This document shows positions 1-10,080 of a stretch of 64,000 nt of DNA, piece after piece. Each line of letters begins with the position of its first letter. Position 1 is the first letter of the stretch. Both the position numbers and the translations under genes were made by a program. The notes beneath the pieces were generated by a model that saw only the letters and a program-made list of their open reading frames with translations, did not search any database and was not told the origin of the DNA. Source of the stretch: an uncultured Pseudomonadota bacterium (lineage in GTDB: Bacteria; Pseudomonadota; Gammaproteobacteria; Burkholderiales; Usitatibacteraceae); contig CALEJW010000235.1 of the NCBI GenBank assembly GCA_937898635.1, positions 1 to 64,000 of the forward strand. Direction: 5' to 3'.

Positions 1-1379
1 CCCGGCGGAACGCTCGCGAACGCCGCGGGATCGAGGCGCTCGACGCGCCCCTCGACGGAGAACTCCCGCGCGCCGGCGAGCGCGAGCCTTCCCCTGGCTT
101 GCGCGAGGGCCGTGCCGCGCGCGAGGCGCACGCGTTCGACGGTGAGGACGCCTTTCGCGAGCGCCGCCTCGCCGCGGATCTCGAAGCGCGGGTCCGCGAG
201 CGCCACGCGGAACGACTGGCTTTCGGCCGTGGCGACGGCGCTCACGTCGCCGGAGAGCTTCGTGGCCCGGAGCGCGGAATGCCACGCGAGGAGATCGGCA
301 TCCTTCACCGCGAGCTTCGCGTCGAGCCTTCCCCCGGACCACGCAGCGCGGCCCTGCGCGCGAGCGCCGCCGGTGAAGGAGAGCGAGAGCGACTTCGCCT
401 CGATGCGGTCCTTCGCGATCTCGAGCTGCGCCGAAGCCGACGCGACGGGCAGGCGCTGCCGGTCCACGGGACCCGCATCGGCATTGGAGAGCCGCACGGG
501 GCCGGCGAGGAACGCGCCGGGCCCGGGGGCGAGCTCGGCCGCCACCGCGAGCTTCGTGCGCGGCGCGGCGAGGAATCCCGCGAGATCGACGCCGTCGAGC
601 TTCAGGTCGAGGCTGCGCACGGGCGCGTCGGAGAAGATCGCCACGCTCGCGGCGCCCGTGCCCGTGAGCCCGCCCTCGCTTCCCGCGAGCGTGGCCTCGA
701 ACTGCGCGAGCACGCCCTTCGCGTCCACGCGGGCGCGGTAGGCCGCGCCGTTCCTCGTGCCCGCGAGCTCGCCCCGCGCAGCGAGCCGGAAGGGCCGGCG
801 CGCGCCGAGCGTCCCGGAAAGCGCTGCGCGCCCCACGGGCGTGTCGGCCGTCGCTTCGCCCACGATCCACGCGGCCTCGTCCGCGGAGAGCTTCGCCGAC
901 ACCTCGCGAAGCTCCACGCCGCCTTCCTCGCCGATCGTGCCCACCCGCAGCAGGTCGATGCCGGCCTGTTCCACGAAGAGGCGCAGCGGCAGCACGAGCG
1001 AGGCCGGCTCGCGCACGGGCTGCGCGGAGGCCGCCGTGTCGATCCGGAGCGTGGCGGCGTGCAGGCGCCTCACCCGCACCTCGCCGCCCGCGAGCCGCAG
1101 CGGCGACCAGTCGAGCGAGATGCGCTCGGCGCGAAGGCGAAGCGCCGCGGTGGCGACCTCCAGCGTGCCGATGGAAAGCGGCCCCACGAGGCGGCCTTCG
1201 ACGGCGCCCACGCGGCCCCCGGCGAGCGCGAGCGCGCGTTCCAGCGCGAAGCGCGCGCCGGAGGCCGTGCCGAGGAGCCACGCGCCGGCGATGGCGACGA
1301 GCGCCGCGAGGGCGAGCGTCGCCCACGCGCTGCCGAAGAGCCAGCGGCGAAGTCGCGATCGCTTGCGGGGCGGGCCCAT
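1..1379 (-). CDS. tamB: TamB, translocation and assembly module subunit (N-terminal part, cut by window edge)
   Basis: This is the inner-membrane-anchored partner of TamA, which spans the periplasm and helps deliver proteins or phospholipids to the outer membrane. Reading from ATG at 1379, 459 residues are visible before the window ends. A basic N-terminus (MGPPRKRSRLRR) precedes one hydrophobic anchor at about residues 13-40. The rest is a long run of alternating, repeat-like beta strands (GRLVGPLSIGTLEV, GGLTGTGAASVAIF), as expected for an AsmA/TamB-type beta-taco. The start lies 8 bp after the tamA stop, so the two are an operon. The family identification rests on the fold pattern plus the tamA neighbour; the diagnostic C-terminal DUF490 domain is outside the window. 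Confidence 0.85.
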   Translation of the reverse strand, partial: MGPPRKRSRLRRWLFGSAWATLALAALVAIAGAWLLGTASGARFALERALALAGGRVGAVEGRLVGPLSIGTLEVATAALRLRAERISLDWSPLRLAGGEVRVRRLHAATLRIDTAASAQPVREPASLVLPLRLFVEQAGIDLLRVGTIGEEGGVELREVSAKLSADEAAWIVGEATADTPVGRAALSGTLGARRPFRLAARGELAGTRNGAAYRARVDAKGVLAQFEATLAGSEGGLTGTGAASVAIFSDAPVRSLDLKLDGVDLAGFLAAPRTKLAVAAELAPGPGAFLAGPVRLSNADAGPVDRQRLPVASASAQLEIAKDRIEAKSLSLSFTGGARAQGRAAWSGGRLDAKLAVKDADLLAWHSALRATKLSGDVSAVATAESQSFRVALADPRFEIRGEAALAKGVLTVERVRLARGTALAQARGRLALAGAREFSVEGRVERLDPAAFASVPP

Positions 1380-1387
1380 GGCGCGCC

Positions 1388-3160
1388 TCAGAAGGCCACC
1401 GAGACGGAGAAGCCCACGCGGAACTTGCGGTCGCGTTCCCCGTAGGCGAGGTCGATCGCGAGCGGGCCCGCCGGCGTCCTCCAGCGCGCGCCCACGCCGT
1501 AGCCCTTGAGCGCATCGAGGTCCGAGCGCGCGTCGGCCGCGTCGCCCGCGTCCACGAAGAGCGCGCCGCCCCACTCGGGCGTGAACCAGCGCACGTACTC
1601 GACCGTGCCCGTGGCGAGGTAGCGCCCGCCCACCACCGCCTCGCCCTCGCGCGGCCCCAGGCCCTGGTAGGCGTAGCCGCGAACGGAGCGCGAGCCGCCC
1701 GCGCGGAAGAGGAAATCCTCCGGGATGCCCGTGCGGCTCGCGGCGAAGGTGTAGCCCGCCTCGGCGCGCAGGATCAGCTGGTCCCGGGGCGAGAGCGCGA
1801 ACCAGTGCTGGTACTGCGCGTAGGTCATGAGGAAGTCCTGGTCCGAGAGCGCGGACTTCGCGCCCCCGGCGAGGTTCACCTTGAGCACGCCGCCGCGCTT
1901 CGGGTCGAGCACGTTGTCGACGGTGCGCCAGGTGAGCTGGCCGACGGGCGCCAGCGCGCGCTTGACCGAGCGCTCCGCGCCGTCGGGCTTCGCCTGCTCG
2001 ACCTGGAAGGAAAGCCCCACGCGAATCTCGAGGCCGTCGTAGAGGAAGTGCCGGTAGCCGGCCACGGCGCCGCGGCGGGTGTCCAGGCCCTGGTTGGCCG
2101 TGTGCTCGCCCAGGAAGCCCACGCTGTCCCGGGTCGCGAAGCTGCCCGTGAAGGCGGAGCCGATGGACCCCTGGGGCAGGTGGAAATCCGCGTAGCCGAT
2201 CTGGCGCGTCTTGTCCGCCTGCAGGGCCGAGCGCATGTCGTAGCCGCGGCCGAGCGCGTTGCGGTGGCGAAGCGACACCTCGCCCCGCGCGCCGGCGTCG
2301 GTGCCGTAGCCGAGCGAGAGCCCGACGTCGGCCACGGGCCGCTCGAGCACCGTCACCCGCACCGGCACGCGCTTCGGGCTCGCGCGGTCGCGCTCGATCT
2401 CCACCTGCACGTTGGCGAACCACGGGGCGCTCTGCAGCGAGCGCTGCAGGTCGAGGAGCCGCTCGGTCCGGTAGGGCTCGCCCGGGTCGATGTCGAGCTG
2501 GCGCTCGACGAGGAAGGCCGGGTAGCGCGAAAGCCCGCTCACGCGAACCTCGCCCAGCGAGAAGGCGGGGCCGCTGTCGAGGACGAGCTTCAGGCGCGCC
2601 TTCGCCGCCACGGGGTCGACGCGCGCCTCGCTCTCGGCCAGTTCTCCCGCCGCGTAGTCGTCCGCGGTGAGCGCGTCCACCAGTCGCGCCTTCGCCTCGT
2701 CCCACGCGGCCTGGCGGAAGACCGCGCCCGGCGGCAGGAGCCACGCCGCCTCGAGCGCCTGGCGGCGGTTGGCGCGGAAGGTGCCCTCGCCCGCGAGGTC
2801 CCCGCGGAAGACGATCTCCACGGAAGCGACCTGCGTGCGCTCTCCCGGCTCGACGGCCACGCGCACGCGGCCCTCGCCTTCGCTCACCTCCACGCGCGCG
2901 TCGAACCACCCTTCGGCGGCGGCGATCTCCGGGGCGCGGCGGCGCACCTCGCGGATCCAGCGGCGAAGCGCGACGCCCTCGTCCCCGGGCTCGAGGGCGG
3001 GCGGGGAAAGGTGCTTCGCGAGGATCGCGCGAAGCTCCGCCGGCGCCTCCCAGGTCACCGGGTAGGCCTCACCCGCCCGGACCGCGGCGGACGCCGCGCC
3101 GAGGAAAGCGGCGAGCGCGAGCGCTCCGCGCAGCTTCACGGCGCGCCGGGCGCGGCGCAT
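1388..3160 (-). CDS. tamA: TamA, outer-membrane BamA-family (Omp85) assembly factor
   Basis: A 590-residue Omp85 protein that forms the outer-membrane pore of the TAM complex. A signal peptide lies at about residues 8-29 (ending AVRAGEAYP). POTRA-like modules follow (around 30-265), including SGLSRYPAFLVERQLDIDPG. From about 270 a surface-antigen beta-barrel runs to the end (GYGTDAGARGEVSLRHRN; GGSRSVRGYAYQGLGP). The last residue is Phe (VSVAF), the usual BAM recognition signal. GTG at 3139 is an alternative start that would place the signal peptide directly at the N-terminus. tamB follows 8 bp downstream. Confidence 0.93.
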   Translation of the reverse strand: MRRARRAVKLRGALALAAFLGAASAAVRAGEAYPVTWEAPAELRAILAKHLSPPALEPGDEGVALRRWIREVRRRAPEIAAAEGWFDARVEVSEGEGRVRVAVEPGERTQVASVEIVFRGDLAGEGTFRANRRQALEAAWLLPPGAVFRQAAWDEAKARLVDALTADDYAAGELAESEARVDPVAAKARLKLVLDSGPAFSLGEVRVSGLSRYPAFLVERQLDIDPGEPYRTERLLDLQRSLQSAPWFANVQVEIERDRASPKRVPVRVTVLERPVADVGLSLGYGTDAGARGEVSLRHRNALGRGYDMRSALQADKTRQIGYADFHLPQGSIGSAFTGSFATRDSVGFLGEHTANQGLDTRRGAVAGYRHFLYDGLEIRVGLSFQVEQAKPDGAERSVKRALAPVGQLTWRTVDNVLDPKRGGVLKVNLAGGAKSALSDQDFLMTYAQYQHWFALSPRDQLILRAEAGYTFAASRTGIPEDFLFRAGGSRSVRGYAYQGLGPREGEAVVGGRYLATGTVEYVRWFTPEWGGALFVDAGDAADARSDLDALKGYGVGARWRTPAGPLAIDLAYGERDRKFRVGFSVSVAF

Positions 3161-3257
3161 TCCCGCCGCGGCCCGTCCCGGCGATATCCGGAAAGCGGGT
3201 GGAGGACCATGGAAGTTGGAGTGCCCCGGGGGGCCGCGGGTTTCCCCGTGATCGCCG

Positions 3258-4154
3258 TCATGGGCGCCTGCCCGGACGCGCGAGCCACGCCGCGCTCGCG
3301 AGCACCACGGCGCCGCCGGCGAGCTGCAGGCCGGTGAGCGACTCGCCCAGCACGAACCACGCGAGCGCCACCGTCACCACCGGCTCCAGCGTGGAGACGA
3401 TGGACGCGACCGCCGGCCCCACGCGCTTGAGTCCCGCGAAGAAGGCGAGGATCGCGGCGACCGTGGAGACGAGGGCGATCGCGACGACCGCCGCCCATCC
3501 CCACGCGACGCCGGGAAAGCGCGGCTCGGCGACGAAGGCGGAGAACGAGAGCACGACGGCCGCGGACAGGCACACCACGGTGGTCGAGGCGAGCGCGTCC
3601 ACGCGGGCGAGCTCGCGCGCGCCGACGAGGATGTAGACGGAGTAGAACGCCGCCGCCCCGAGTGCCAGCGCGATGCCCGCGGCCGTGCCCTGCCCGCCGC
3701 CGAGCATGAGCGCGAGCCCGGCGAAGCTCGCGGCGAGGAGTGCCAGCCTCGCGGCCGTGAGCCGCTCCCCGAGGAAGGCGGCCGAGAGCAGCACCACCAG
3801 CGTCGGGTAGGCGTAGAGGAGCAGCGCCACGAGGCCGGCGGAGGCGTGGTTGAGCGCGGAAAAGAAACACAGCGCCTGCCCGACGTAGCCCACCGCGCCC
3901 ATCCCGACCGCCACCGCGAGGGGCCGGCCCCGGGGCCAGCGCCGCCCCGTGGCGAGCATCACCACCGCCAGCACGAGCCCGGCGATCGCGAAGCGCGCGG
4001 CGAGCACGCCCGTCACGTTGGCGCCCGAGGCGTACGCGAAGCGCGCGAAGATCGCCATCGCGCCGAACGCGCACGCCGAAACCACGATGAGCGCGATCCC
4101 CGCGACGAATGGGGAAGCTCCCCTTTCCCCGCGGAAAAAGGCCGGCGTCCCCAT
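3258..4154 (-). CDS. EamA/DMT-family transporter
   Basis: A 298-residue inner-membrane protein of the drug/metabolite transporter superfamily with about ten hydrophobic segments in two EamA repeats. Examples are FVAGIALIVVSACAFGAMAI near the N-terminus and VASIVSTLEPVVTVALAWFV in the second half, the latter containing the typical SxxxxEPV motif. The substrate cannot be told from sequence. The ATG at 4154 is chosen because the residues upstream in this frame are antisense-like, Arg-rich sequence. Only 2 bp separate it from the ubiJ stop, so it is probably co-transcribed with ubiE-ubiJ, occupying the place where ubiB often sits. Confidence 0.88.
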   Translation of the reverse strand: MGTPAFFRGERGASPFVAGIALIVVSACAFGAMAIFARFAYASGANVTGVLAARFAIAGLVLAVVMLATGRRWPRGRPLAVAVGMGAVGYVGQALCFFSALNHASAGLVALLLYAYPTLVVLLSAAFLGERLTAARLALLAASFAGLALMLGGGQGTAAGIALALGAAAFYSVYILVGARELARVDALASTTVVCLSAAVVLSFSAFVAEPRFPGVAWGWAAVVAIALVSTVAAILAFFAGLKRVGPAVASIVSTLEPVVTVALAWFVLGESLTGLQLAGGAVVLASAAWLARPGRRP

Positions 4155-4156
4155 CG

Positions 4157-4750
4157 TCAAGGGGGGGCGGCCCTCTCCAGTCGCTCGATGCGCTTGTCGA
4201 GACGCTCGACGGCGTCGCGAAGCTCGGCGACGCCGGCGACGAAGTCCTCCACCTTCACGCGCGTGGCGATGAGGGGATCCTCCTCGGTCCAGTACTCGGC
4301 CGCGCCCGCGGCGAGGCGCTCGGAGGCGTCCCTGCCCCAGGCCGCGGCCTCGCGCGCGGCGCCGACCGCGCCATGCGCGGCGGCGTCGCCGATCACTTTC
4401 GAGAGGTCCTCCTCGACGTCCCACCGGAGGTGCTTCGCGAGGAAGGCGACCTCGCCGGCGAACTCGAGGTCCCCGGAGGTCTCGACGTCGCGGTAGGCGC
4501 TCTCGTCGCGCGCGGCGAGCCGCGGCAGGAGGAAGGGCGAGAGGCGAAGCTCGAGCTCGCGGGAGGCCTCCGGGACGGCCGCGAGCACCTCGCCCGTGGT
4601 CTGCACCGTGAGCGCGACCGCGAGCGGACCCACGCGAACGACGGCCGTCTTCCCCGCGTGGCGCGCGAGGCGCTCGCGGGCGGCGGGCGCGTCCGCGGTG
4701 AGGCGGTTGATCACGCGCGCGGCCACGGCGCCGGACACGGGCGCGTTCAC
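4157..4750 (-). CDS. ubiJ: UbiJ, ubiquinone biosynthesis accessory factor (SCP2 domain)
   Basis: A 197-residue soluble protein expected to bind the hydrophobic ubiquinone precursors in the Ubi metabolon. The N-terminal half (about 10-115) has an SCP2-like pattern ([46 protein letters not shown] shortened here to its core). The C-terminus is a predicted coiled coil ([20 protein letters not shown]). GTG at 4750 is chosen as start because it overlaps the ubiE stop in a GTGA arrangement. Its position directly after ubiE supports the call. Confidence 0.88.
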   Translation of the reverse strand: MNAPVSGAVAARVINRLTADAPAARERLARHAGKTAVVRVGPLAVALTVQTTGEVLAAVPEASRELELRLSPFLLPRLAARDESAYRDVETSGDLEFAGEVAFLAKHLRWDVEEDLSKVIGDAAAHGAVGAAREAAAWGRDASERLAAGAAEYWTEEDPLIATRVKVEDFVAGVAELRDAVERLDKRIERLERAAPP

Positions 4751-5484
4751 GGCTTGAAGCCCCGGTGCAGCGCCACCACGCCCAGCGTGAGGTTGAAGTA
4801 CTCGGCCTTCACGAGGCCGGCCGCGGCCATCATGGCCTTGAGCGTCTCCTGGTCCGGGTGCATGCGGATCGATTCGGCGAGGTATCGGTAGGCGGCCTCG
4901 TCCCTGGCCACGTGCCTGCCCAGCCACGGCAGCACGGAGAAGGAATAGGCGTCGTAGGGCCGGGCGAGCGGCTTCCACACCTTGGAGAACTCGAGCACGA
5001 GCACGCGCCCGCCGGGCCTCGTCACGCGCGCCATCTCGGCGAGCCCGCGCGCCTTGTCGGTGAAGTTGCGCAGCCCGAAGGCCACCGTCACGCAGTCGAA
5101 GAGGTCGTCGGGGAAGGGCAGGCGCTCGCCGTTGCACAGCGCCGGCGGGGCGAGCTGGCCGTGGTCGAGCACCTTGTCGCGGCCCACGGCGAGCATCGCG
5201 CCGTTGATGTCGGTCATCACCACGAGGCCCCCGGGACCCGCGCGCCTGGCGAGCGCGAGCGCGAGGTCGCCGCTGCCCGAGGCCACGTCGAGCACCTTCT
5301 GCCCCGGCCGGACGCCGGCCATGGAGACGGCGAAGCGCTTCCAGAGCCGGTGCATGCCGAGCGACATGAGGTCGTTCATGCGGTCGTAGCTCGTCGCGAC
5401 GGAGCTGAACACCTCGCCCACGCGCGCGGCCTTCTCCGCCTCGCCGACCTCCTCGTACCCGAAGTGGGTGGTCTTGTCGCTCAT
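4747..5484 (-). CDS. ubiE: UbiE, ubiquinone/menaquinone C-methyltransferase
   Basis: A 245-residue SAM-dependent methyltransferase that performs the C-methylation of 2-polyprenyl-6-methoxy-1,4-benzoquinol (and demethylmenaquinol where present). The SAM-binding motif [14 protein letters not shown] lies at about residues 64-77. The UbiE signatures [17 protein letters not shown] (33-49) and FGLRNFTDK are present, and the protein ends in [13 protein letters not shown]. The start ATG at 5484 overlaps the stop of the DUF971 gene (ATGA), and its own stop overlaps the ubiJ start, so the three genes are translationally coupled. Confidence 0.96.
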   Translation of the reverse strand: MSDKTTHFGYEEVGEAEKAARVGEVFSSVATSYDRMNDLMSLGMHRLWKRFAVSMAGVRPGQKVLDVASGSGDLALALARRAGPGGLVVMTDINGAMLAVGRDKVLDHGQLAPPALCNGERLPFPDDLFDCVTVAFGLRNFTDKARGLAEMARVTRPGGRVLVLEFSKVWKPLARPYDAYSFSVLPWLGRHVARDEAAYRYLAESIRMHPDQETLKAMMAAAGLVKAEYFNLTLGVVALHRGFKP

Positions 5485-5849
5485 TTCGGGTCGCGCGAGG
5501 CCCCCGCCTGCTCCAGGCGCGCGAGGTAGCTCTTCCAGCTCGACTCCTGCTTCTCGCCCAGCTCGTAGAGGTATTCCCAGGAATACAGGCCCGTGTCGTG
5601 GCCGTCGGAGAAGGCGAGCTTCACCGCGTAGACGCCGACCGGCTCGATCTCCTTGATCTCCACGTCGCGCTTGCCCACCTGCAGGACCTCCTGCCCCGGT
5701 CCGTGGCCGCGAACCTCGGCCGACGGCGAGAAGACGCGCAGGTACTCGCAGGGCAGGCTGAAGCGCTTGCCGTCGTCGAAGGTGATCTCCAGGACGCGCG
5801 ACTTCTGGTGCAGCTTGATCTCGGTGGGTCGGGGAACGGGAGGGTTCAT
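5481..5849 (-). CDS. DUF971 domain protein (gamma-butyrobetaine hydroxylase N-terminal-like)
   Basis: A 122-residue protein made of a single DUF971/GBBH-N domain, seen in [20 protein letters not shown], ...[19 protein letters not shown]... and [18 protein letters not shown]. In some proteins this fold binds metal, but the role of stand-alone copies is not established. Members of this family commonly sit just upstream of ubiE in proteobacteria, as here, which hints at a link to quinone synthesis. ATG at 5849 is preferred; a second in-frame ATG lies three codons upstream at 5858. Confidence 0.88.
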   Translation of the reverse strand: MNPPVPRPTEIKLHQKSRVLEITFDDGKRFSLPCEYLRVFSPSAEVRGHGPGQEVLQVGKRDVEIKEIEPVGVYAVKLAFSDGHDTGLYSWEYLYELGEKQESSWKSYLARLEQAGASRDPK

Positions 5850-5951
5850 GGCCGGCATCGGGAACGCGAAGACGCCATTTTCCCACGGAACCGCATGCCC
5901 GCACCCAATCTTGGTAGAGTCGATCGTGGAACCGGCCGGCCCGGAGGGCCC

Positions 5952-8900
5952 TTGAGTTCGACGCGCAGTCTCCGCAACGGTCTCGCCATGCACCTGGCGC
6001 CCTGGGTCGTGCTCGCGATCGGCGTCGCCGTGTCCGTGGCCGCGTGGCAGTGGACGAAATCCCAGGTGGAGGCCCGGGCGCGGGCGAGCTTCGAGGAGTC
6101 CACGCTCGAGGTGCGCAACGCGATCCAGTCGCGGCTCACGAGCTACCTCGACGTGCTCCACGGCATGCAGGGCCTCTTCCACGCGACACCCGGCCTCACC
6201 CGCGCCTCCTTCCACCGCTACGTGGAGAGCCTGGGCCTCGCGCACCGCTACCCGCAGGTGCGGGTCGTCACCTTCGCGCCCCTGGTGAGGCACGCCGACC
6301 GGCCCGACTTCGAGCGGCGGGTCCGCGGGGACACGGGGCTTTTCGCCGGCGGCCACCCGGCGTTCGCGATCCGCCCCCCGGGCGAGCGGCCGGAGTACGT
6401 GCCCATCACCTACCTGGAGCCGATCCAGCAGAACCTCGGCGCCTTCGGCTTCGACCTCGCCTCCGAGCCCGCACGCCGGGCCACGGTCGAGCGAGCGCGC
6501 GATTCGGGCCGCGTGGTCGCCACCGAGCGCGTGAGCCTGCAAGCCGACCCCGACCAGAGCCCGGGCGTCATCCTCCGGCTCGCGGTCTACCGGCCGGACC
6601 TGCCGCGCGATTCCGTCGCCGAGCGCCGCCAGGCCTTCGCCGGCCTGGTCGGCGTCACGATCCGCATCCGCGACGTGGTCGAGGACATCCTCTCGAACAC
6701 GCTCACCGGGGACATGGGCCTCAGGATCCTGGACTTCGGGGGCGTCGCCCCGACCGACGCGCCGGCGGGCGGCGGCGAGACCCTCTTCGAAACCGCGACG
6801 CGGGCCGGCGAAGGCGGCATGCTCACGCAGTACCGCACGCTCGACTTCGGCGGCCGGCAGTGGGAACTGCACTTCAGCGCCTCGCGGGCACGCTTCGCGA
6901 CCTCCGGCGACGCGCTGCCGCCGGCGGCGCTCGGCCTCGGGCTCGTCCTGAGCGCGCTGCTCGCCGGCTTCATCCATTCCCTCGCCAACACGAGCCGCCA
7001 CGCGCTGCTCCTCGCGGACCACATGACCCGCGACCTGCGCGACAGCGAGGCGCGGCTCGCGCAGGCGCAGCGCGCGACCGAGGAGCTCATGGAGGCCCTG
7101 CCGAACCCCATCTTCTTCAAGGGCACGGACGGGCGCTACCTCGGCGTCAACAAGGCCTGGGAGGCGTACTTCGGGATTCCCCGGGGCGCGTTCATCGGCA
7201 AGACGGTGCACGAGCTCTTCGCGCACGACCCGGCGACGGCGCGGCGCATGCACGCCCTGGACGAGGCGCTCTGGCGGCGGCCCGGGACGCAGACCTACGA
7301 GGCGACCCTCACGCTGCCCGGCGGCGCCGAGCGCGAGACCGTCTACTACAAGGCGACCTACACGGACGCCGGGGGCCGGGTCGCGGGGCTCATCGGCACC
7401 ATCATCGACGTGACGGAGCGCCGCCAGCTCGAGCGGCGCTACCGCGACATCTTCGAGCAGGCGGCGGTGGGCATCGTCCAGGTCGGCCTCGACGGCGTCC
7501 TCTCCGACGTGAACCAGCGCTTCTGCGACATGCTGGGCCGGCCGCGCGAGGATCTCCTCGGCCGCCGCGAGCGCGACCTGATGCACCCCGAGGACGCCCG
7601 GGAAGAGTCGGGCCCGGGCGATGCGACCACGGCGGACCCCGCCGCCGCCTCCGCGCGCGAGCGGCGCTACCTGCGCGCCGATGGCGAGATCCTCTGGGCG
7701 AGACGGACGGTCTCCGCCGCGCGGGACACGACGGGACGGATCCTCTACGCCATCGGCATCGTCGAGGACATCTCCGAGCGCAAGCGGGCCGAGGAGGCGC
7801 TGCGCCGCAGCGAGGCGACGCTGCGCGCCACCGCCGAGCAGCTGCAGATGCTGATCGAGTCCTCGCCCCTCGCGATCTACTCGCGCGACCGCGAGGGTCT
7901 CCTCACGAGCTGGAACCCGGCCGCGGAGCGGATGTTCGGGTGGAGCGCGGCGGAAGTCCTCGGCAGGCCCCTGCCGAGCGTCCCGGAGGACTCGCGCGGG
8001 GACTCCGCCGCGATCCGCGAGAGGCTCCTCGCCGGGGAGCCGCCGTTCAAGGTCGAGGTCCGCCGCCGCCGTCGCGACGGCACGCCGGTCGACGTGGACG
8101 CCTTCGTGGGCCAGCTTCGCGACGCCGAGGGCAACATCACCGGCATCATCGCCATGACGGCGGACGTCTCCGAGCGCAAGCAGGCGGAGCGGCGCCAGGC
8201 GCTGGAGAACGCGGTCGCCCGGGCGATCGCCGAGTCGCGCTCGCCGGCCGACGCGATCCCCCCGATCCTGCGCGCCTTCTGCGAGGCCATGGACTGGCAG
8301 TGCGGCGCCTGCTGGGTCATCGATCCGGACACCAACCTCCTTCGCTGCCTGGGCTCCTGGAGCATCGACGACGAGGCCCTGCGGGCCTTCGCCGAGGCGA
8401 ACGCCGGGAGGACGGCCGATTCGCTGCCGCGGGGCGCGGGGCTGCTGCCGCGCATCGTCGAGACACGGGAGCCCCAGTGGATCCCCGACATCGCCGCCGA
8501 GGAGGGATTCCGGCGCCGCGACATCGCGGCGCCCGCGGGCCTGCACGCGGCGTTCGCCTTCCCGCTGCTCTTCGCGAACGAGGCCCTGGGCGCCATGGAG
8601 TTCTTCCACCGGGACGTGCGGCCGCGCGACGAGAGCCAGGTGCGGGCGGTGCTCTCCATCGGCAGCCAGATGGGCCAGTACCTGGTGCGCCTGCAGGCCG
8701 AGGAGGCGCTCAGGTTCGTCGCCACGCACGACGCCCTCACCCGCCTGCCCAACCGGGAGGTGTTCACGCAGCGCCTCGGGCAGGCCGTCGCCACCGCCCG
8801 CCGCCACGGCCGGCGCCTGTCGGTGCTCTTCGTCGACCTCGACCGCTTCAAGGTGATCAACGACACGCTCGGCCACGACGCCGGCGACGAGCTGCTGCGC

Positions 8901-10025
8901 GAGATGGCCGCGCGCATGGGCGCCAACGTGCGCGAGAGCGACACCGTCGCGCGCCTGGGCGGCGACGAGTTCGTGGTGCTGCTCGAGGAGATCGCGAGCC
9001 CGGCGACGGTCCGGCGCATCGCGAGGAAGCTCCTGGCCACGCTCGGCGGCGGCGCGCAGGTCGCGGGAAGGGAGCTCGGCATCACCGTGAGCATCGGGGT
9101 GAGCACCTACCCCGAGGACGGCGAGGATGCGCGCTCGCTCCTGAAGAACGCCGACATCGCCATGTACCGCGCCAAGGACCTCGGCGGGAACACCTACCAG
9201 TTCTACTCCGCGGCGCTGAACGTCCACACCCTCGAGCACCTGACGCTGGAATCGAACCTGCGCCGCGCGCTCGAGCGGAACGAGCTGCTGCTGCACTACC
9301 AGCCGCAGTTCGACGTGAAGAGCGGCGGGCTCACCGGCTTCGAGGCGCTCGTGCGCTGGCAGCACCCGGAGCGCGGCCTCGTGCCCCCGGGCGACTTCAT
9401 CCCCATCGCCGAGGAGACGGGGCTCATCGTGCCCATCGGCGAATGGGTCCTCGCGACCGCCTGCGCGACGCGCCAGGCGTGGCTCGCGCAGGGCCTGCCG
9501 GACGTGGGCATGTCGGTGAACCTCTCGGCCCGGCAGCTCATGAAGGCGGACCTCCTGAGGGATTTCGCGCGGATCCTGCGCCAGACGCGCTGCAACCCGG
9601 CGCGCCTGGACCTGGAGATCACCGAGAGCATGGTCATGCACAACCCCGAGAGCGCGGTCACGTTCCTCCACGAGGTGAAGCGCATGGGCGTGCGCGTGAC
9701 GATCGACGACTTCGGCACCGGCTATTCCTCGCTCGCCTACCTGCAGCGACTGCCGATCGACCGCCTGAAGATCGACCGCTCCTTCGTCGCCGCCATCCCG
9801 GGGGAGGCCGGGAGCGTGGCCATCACCCGCGCGGTGATCGCCATGGCGCAGAGCCTTCGCCTCACGGTGATCGCGGAGGGCGTCGAGACGCAGGCGCAGG
9901 CGGACTTCCTCGCCGCCCACGGCTGCGACCAGATGCAGGGCTACCACTTCGGCCGGCCCGTCCCCGAGGAGCAGGCCCGCGCCCTGCTCGGCGAGGGCCG
10001 CGGGCGCCGCAGCGCCGGGGTGTAA
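5952..10025 (+). CDS. Membrane CHASE-PAS-GAF-GGDEF-EAL protein (cyclic-di-GMP synthesis/breakdown)
   Basis: A 1357-residue signalling protein. An N-terminal membrane segment (about 12-32) is followed by a periplasmic CHASE sensor domain (about 75-300) and a second membrane segment (about 320-340). Three PAS domains follow (about 378, 494 and 629 onward), then a GAF domain (about 757-915), a diguanylate cyclase domain (916-1085) and a phosphodiesterase EAL domain (about 1096-1345). Both catalytic halves look intact: GGDEF at 1003-1007 with an RxxD inhibitory site (RESD) five residues upstream; EALVRW at 1131, [17 protein letters not shown] and EGVET. The start is TTG at 5952, chosen for GGAGG at 5943-5947; ATG at 5988 is the alternative but lacks a ribosome site. 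phoB starts 56 bp downstream. Confidence 0.92.
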   Translation: MSSTRSLRNGLAMHLAPWVVLAIGVAVSVAAWQWTKSQVEARARASFEESTLEVRNAIQSRLTSYLDVLHGMQGLFHATPGLTRASFHRYVESLGLAHRYPQVRVVTFAPLVRHADRPDFERRVRGDTGLFAGGHPAFAIRPPGERPEYVPITYLEPIQQNLGAFGFDLASEPARRATVERARDSGRVVATERVSLQADPDQSPGVILRLAVYRPDLPRDSVAERRQAFAGLVGVTIRIRDVVEDILSNTLTGDMGLRILDFGGVAPTDAPAGGGETLFETATRAGEGGMLTQYRTLDFGGRQWELHFSASRARFATSGDALPPAALGLGLVLSALLAGFIHSLANTSRHALLLADHMTRDLRDSEARLAQAQRATEELMEALPNPIFFKGTDGRYLGVNKAWEAYFGIPRGAFIGKTVHELFAHDPATARRMHALDEALWRRPGTQTYEATLTLPGGAERETVYYKATYTDAGGRVAGLIGTIIDVTERRQLERRYRDIFEQAAVGIVQVGLDGVLSDVNQRFCDMLGRPREDLLGRRERDLMHPEDAREESGPGDATTADPAAASARERRYLRADGEILWARRTVSAARDTTGRILYAIGIVEDISERKRAEEALRRSEATLRATAEQLQMLIESSPLAIYSRDREGLLTSWNPAAERMFGWSAAEVLGRPLPSVPEDSRGDSAAIRERLLAGEPPFKVEVRRRRRDGTPVDVDAFVGQLRDAEGNITGIIAMTADVSERKQAERRQALENAVARAIAESRSPADAIPPILRAFCEAMDWQCGACWVIDPDTNLLRCLGSWSIDDEALRAFAEANAGRTADSLPRGAGLLPRIVETREPQWIPDIAAEEGFRRRDIAAPAGLHAAFAFPLLFANEALGAMEFFHRDVRPRDESQVRAVLSIGSQMGQYLVRLQAEEALRFVATHDALTRLPNREVFTQRLGQAVATARRHGRRLSVLFVDLDRFKVINDTLGHDAGDELLREMAARMGANVRESDTVARLGGDEFVVLLEEIASPATVRRIARKLLATLGGGAQVAGRELGITVSIGVSTYPEDGEDARSLLKNADIAMYRAKDLGGNTYQFYSAALNVHTLEHLTLESNLRRALERNELLLHYQPQFDVKSGGLTGFEALVRWQHPERGLVPPGDFIPIAEETGLIVPIGEWVLATACATRQAWLAQGLPDVGMSVNLSARQLMKADLLRDFARILRQTRCNPARLDLEITESMVMHNPESAVTFLHEVKRMGVRVTIDDFGTGYSSLAYLQRLPIDRLKIDRSFVAAIPGEAGSVAITRAVIAMAQSLRLTVIAEGVETQAQADFLAAHGCDQMQGYHFGRPVPEEQARALLGEGRGRRSAGV

Positions 10026-10080
10026 CCTTCCCGTCACACGACCCCCGTAACATGGCGGCAAGCCGCACGCCCCCCTGCCC

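Noticed and set aside
10020..10037. A confident Pho box before phoB
   Set aside because: Only 9 of 14 bases match across two repeats and the first overlaps the previous stop codon; kept only as a low-interest finding.
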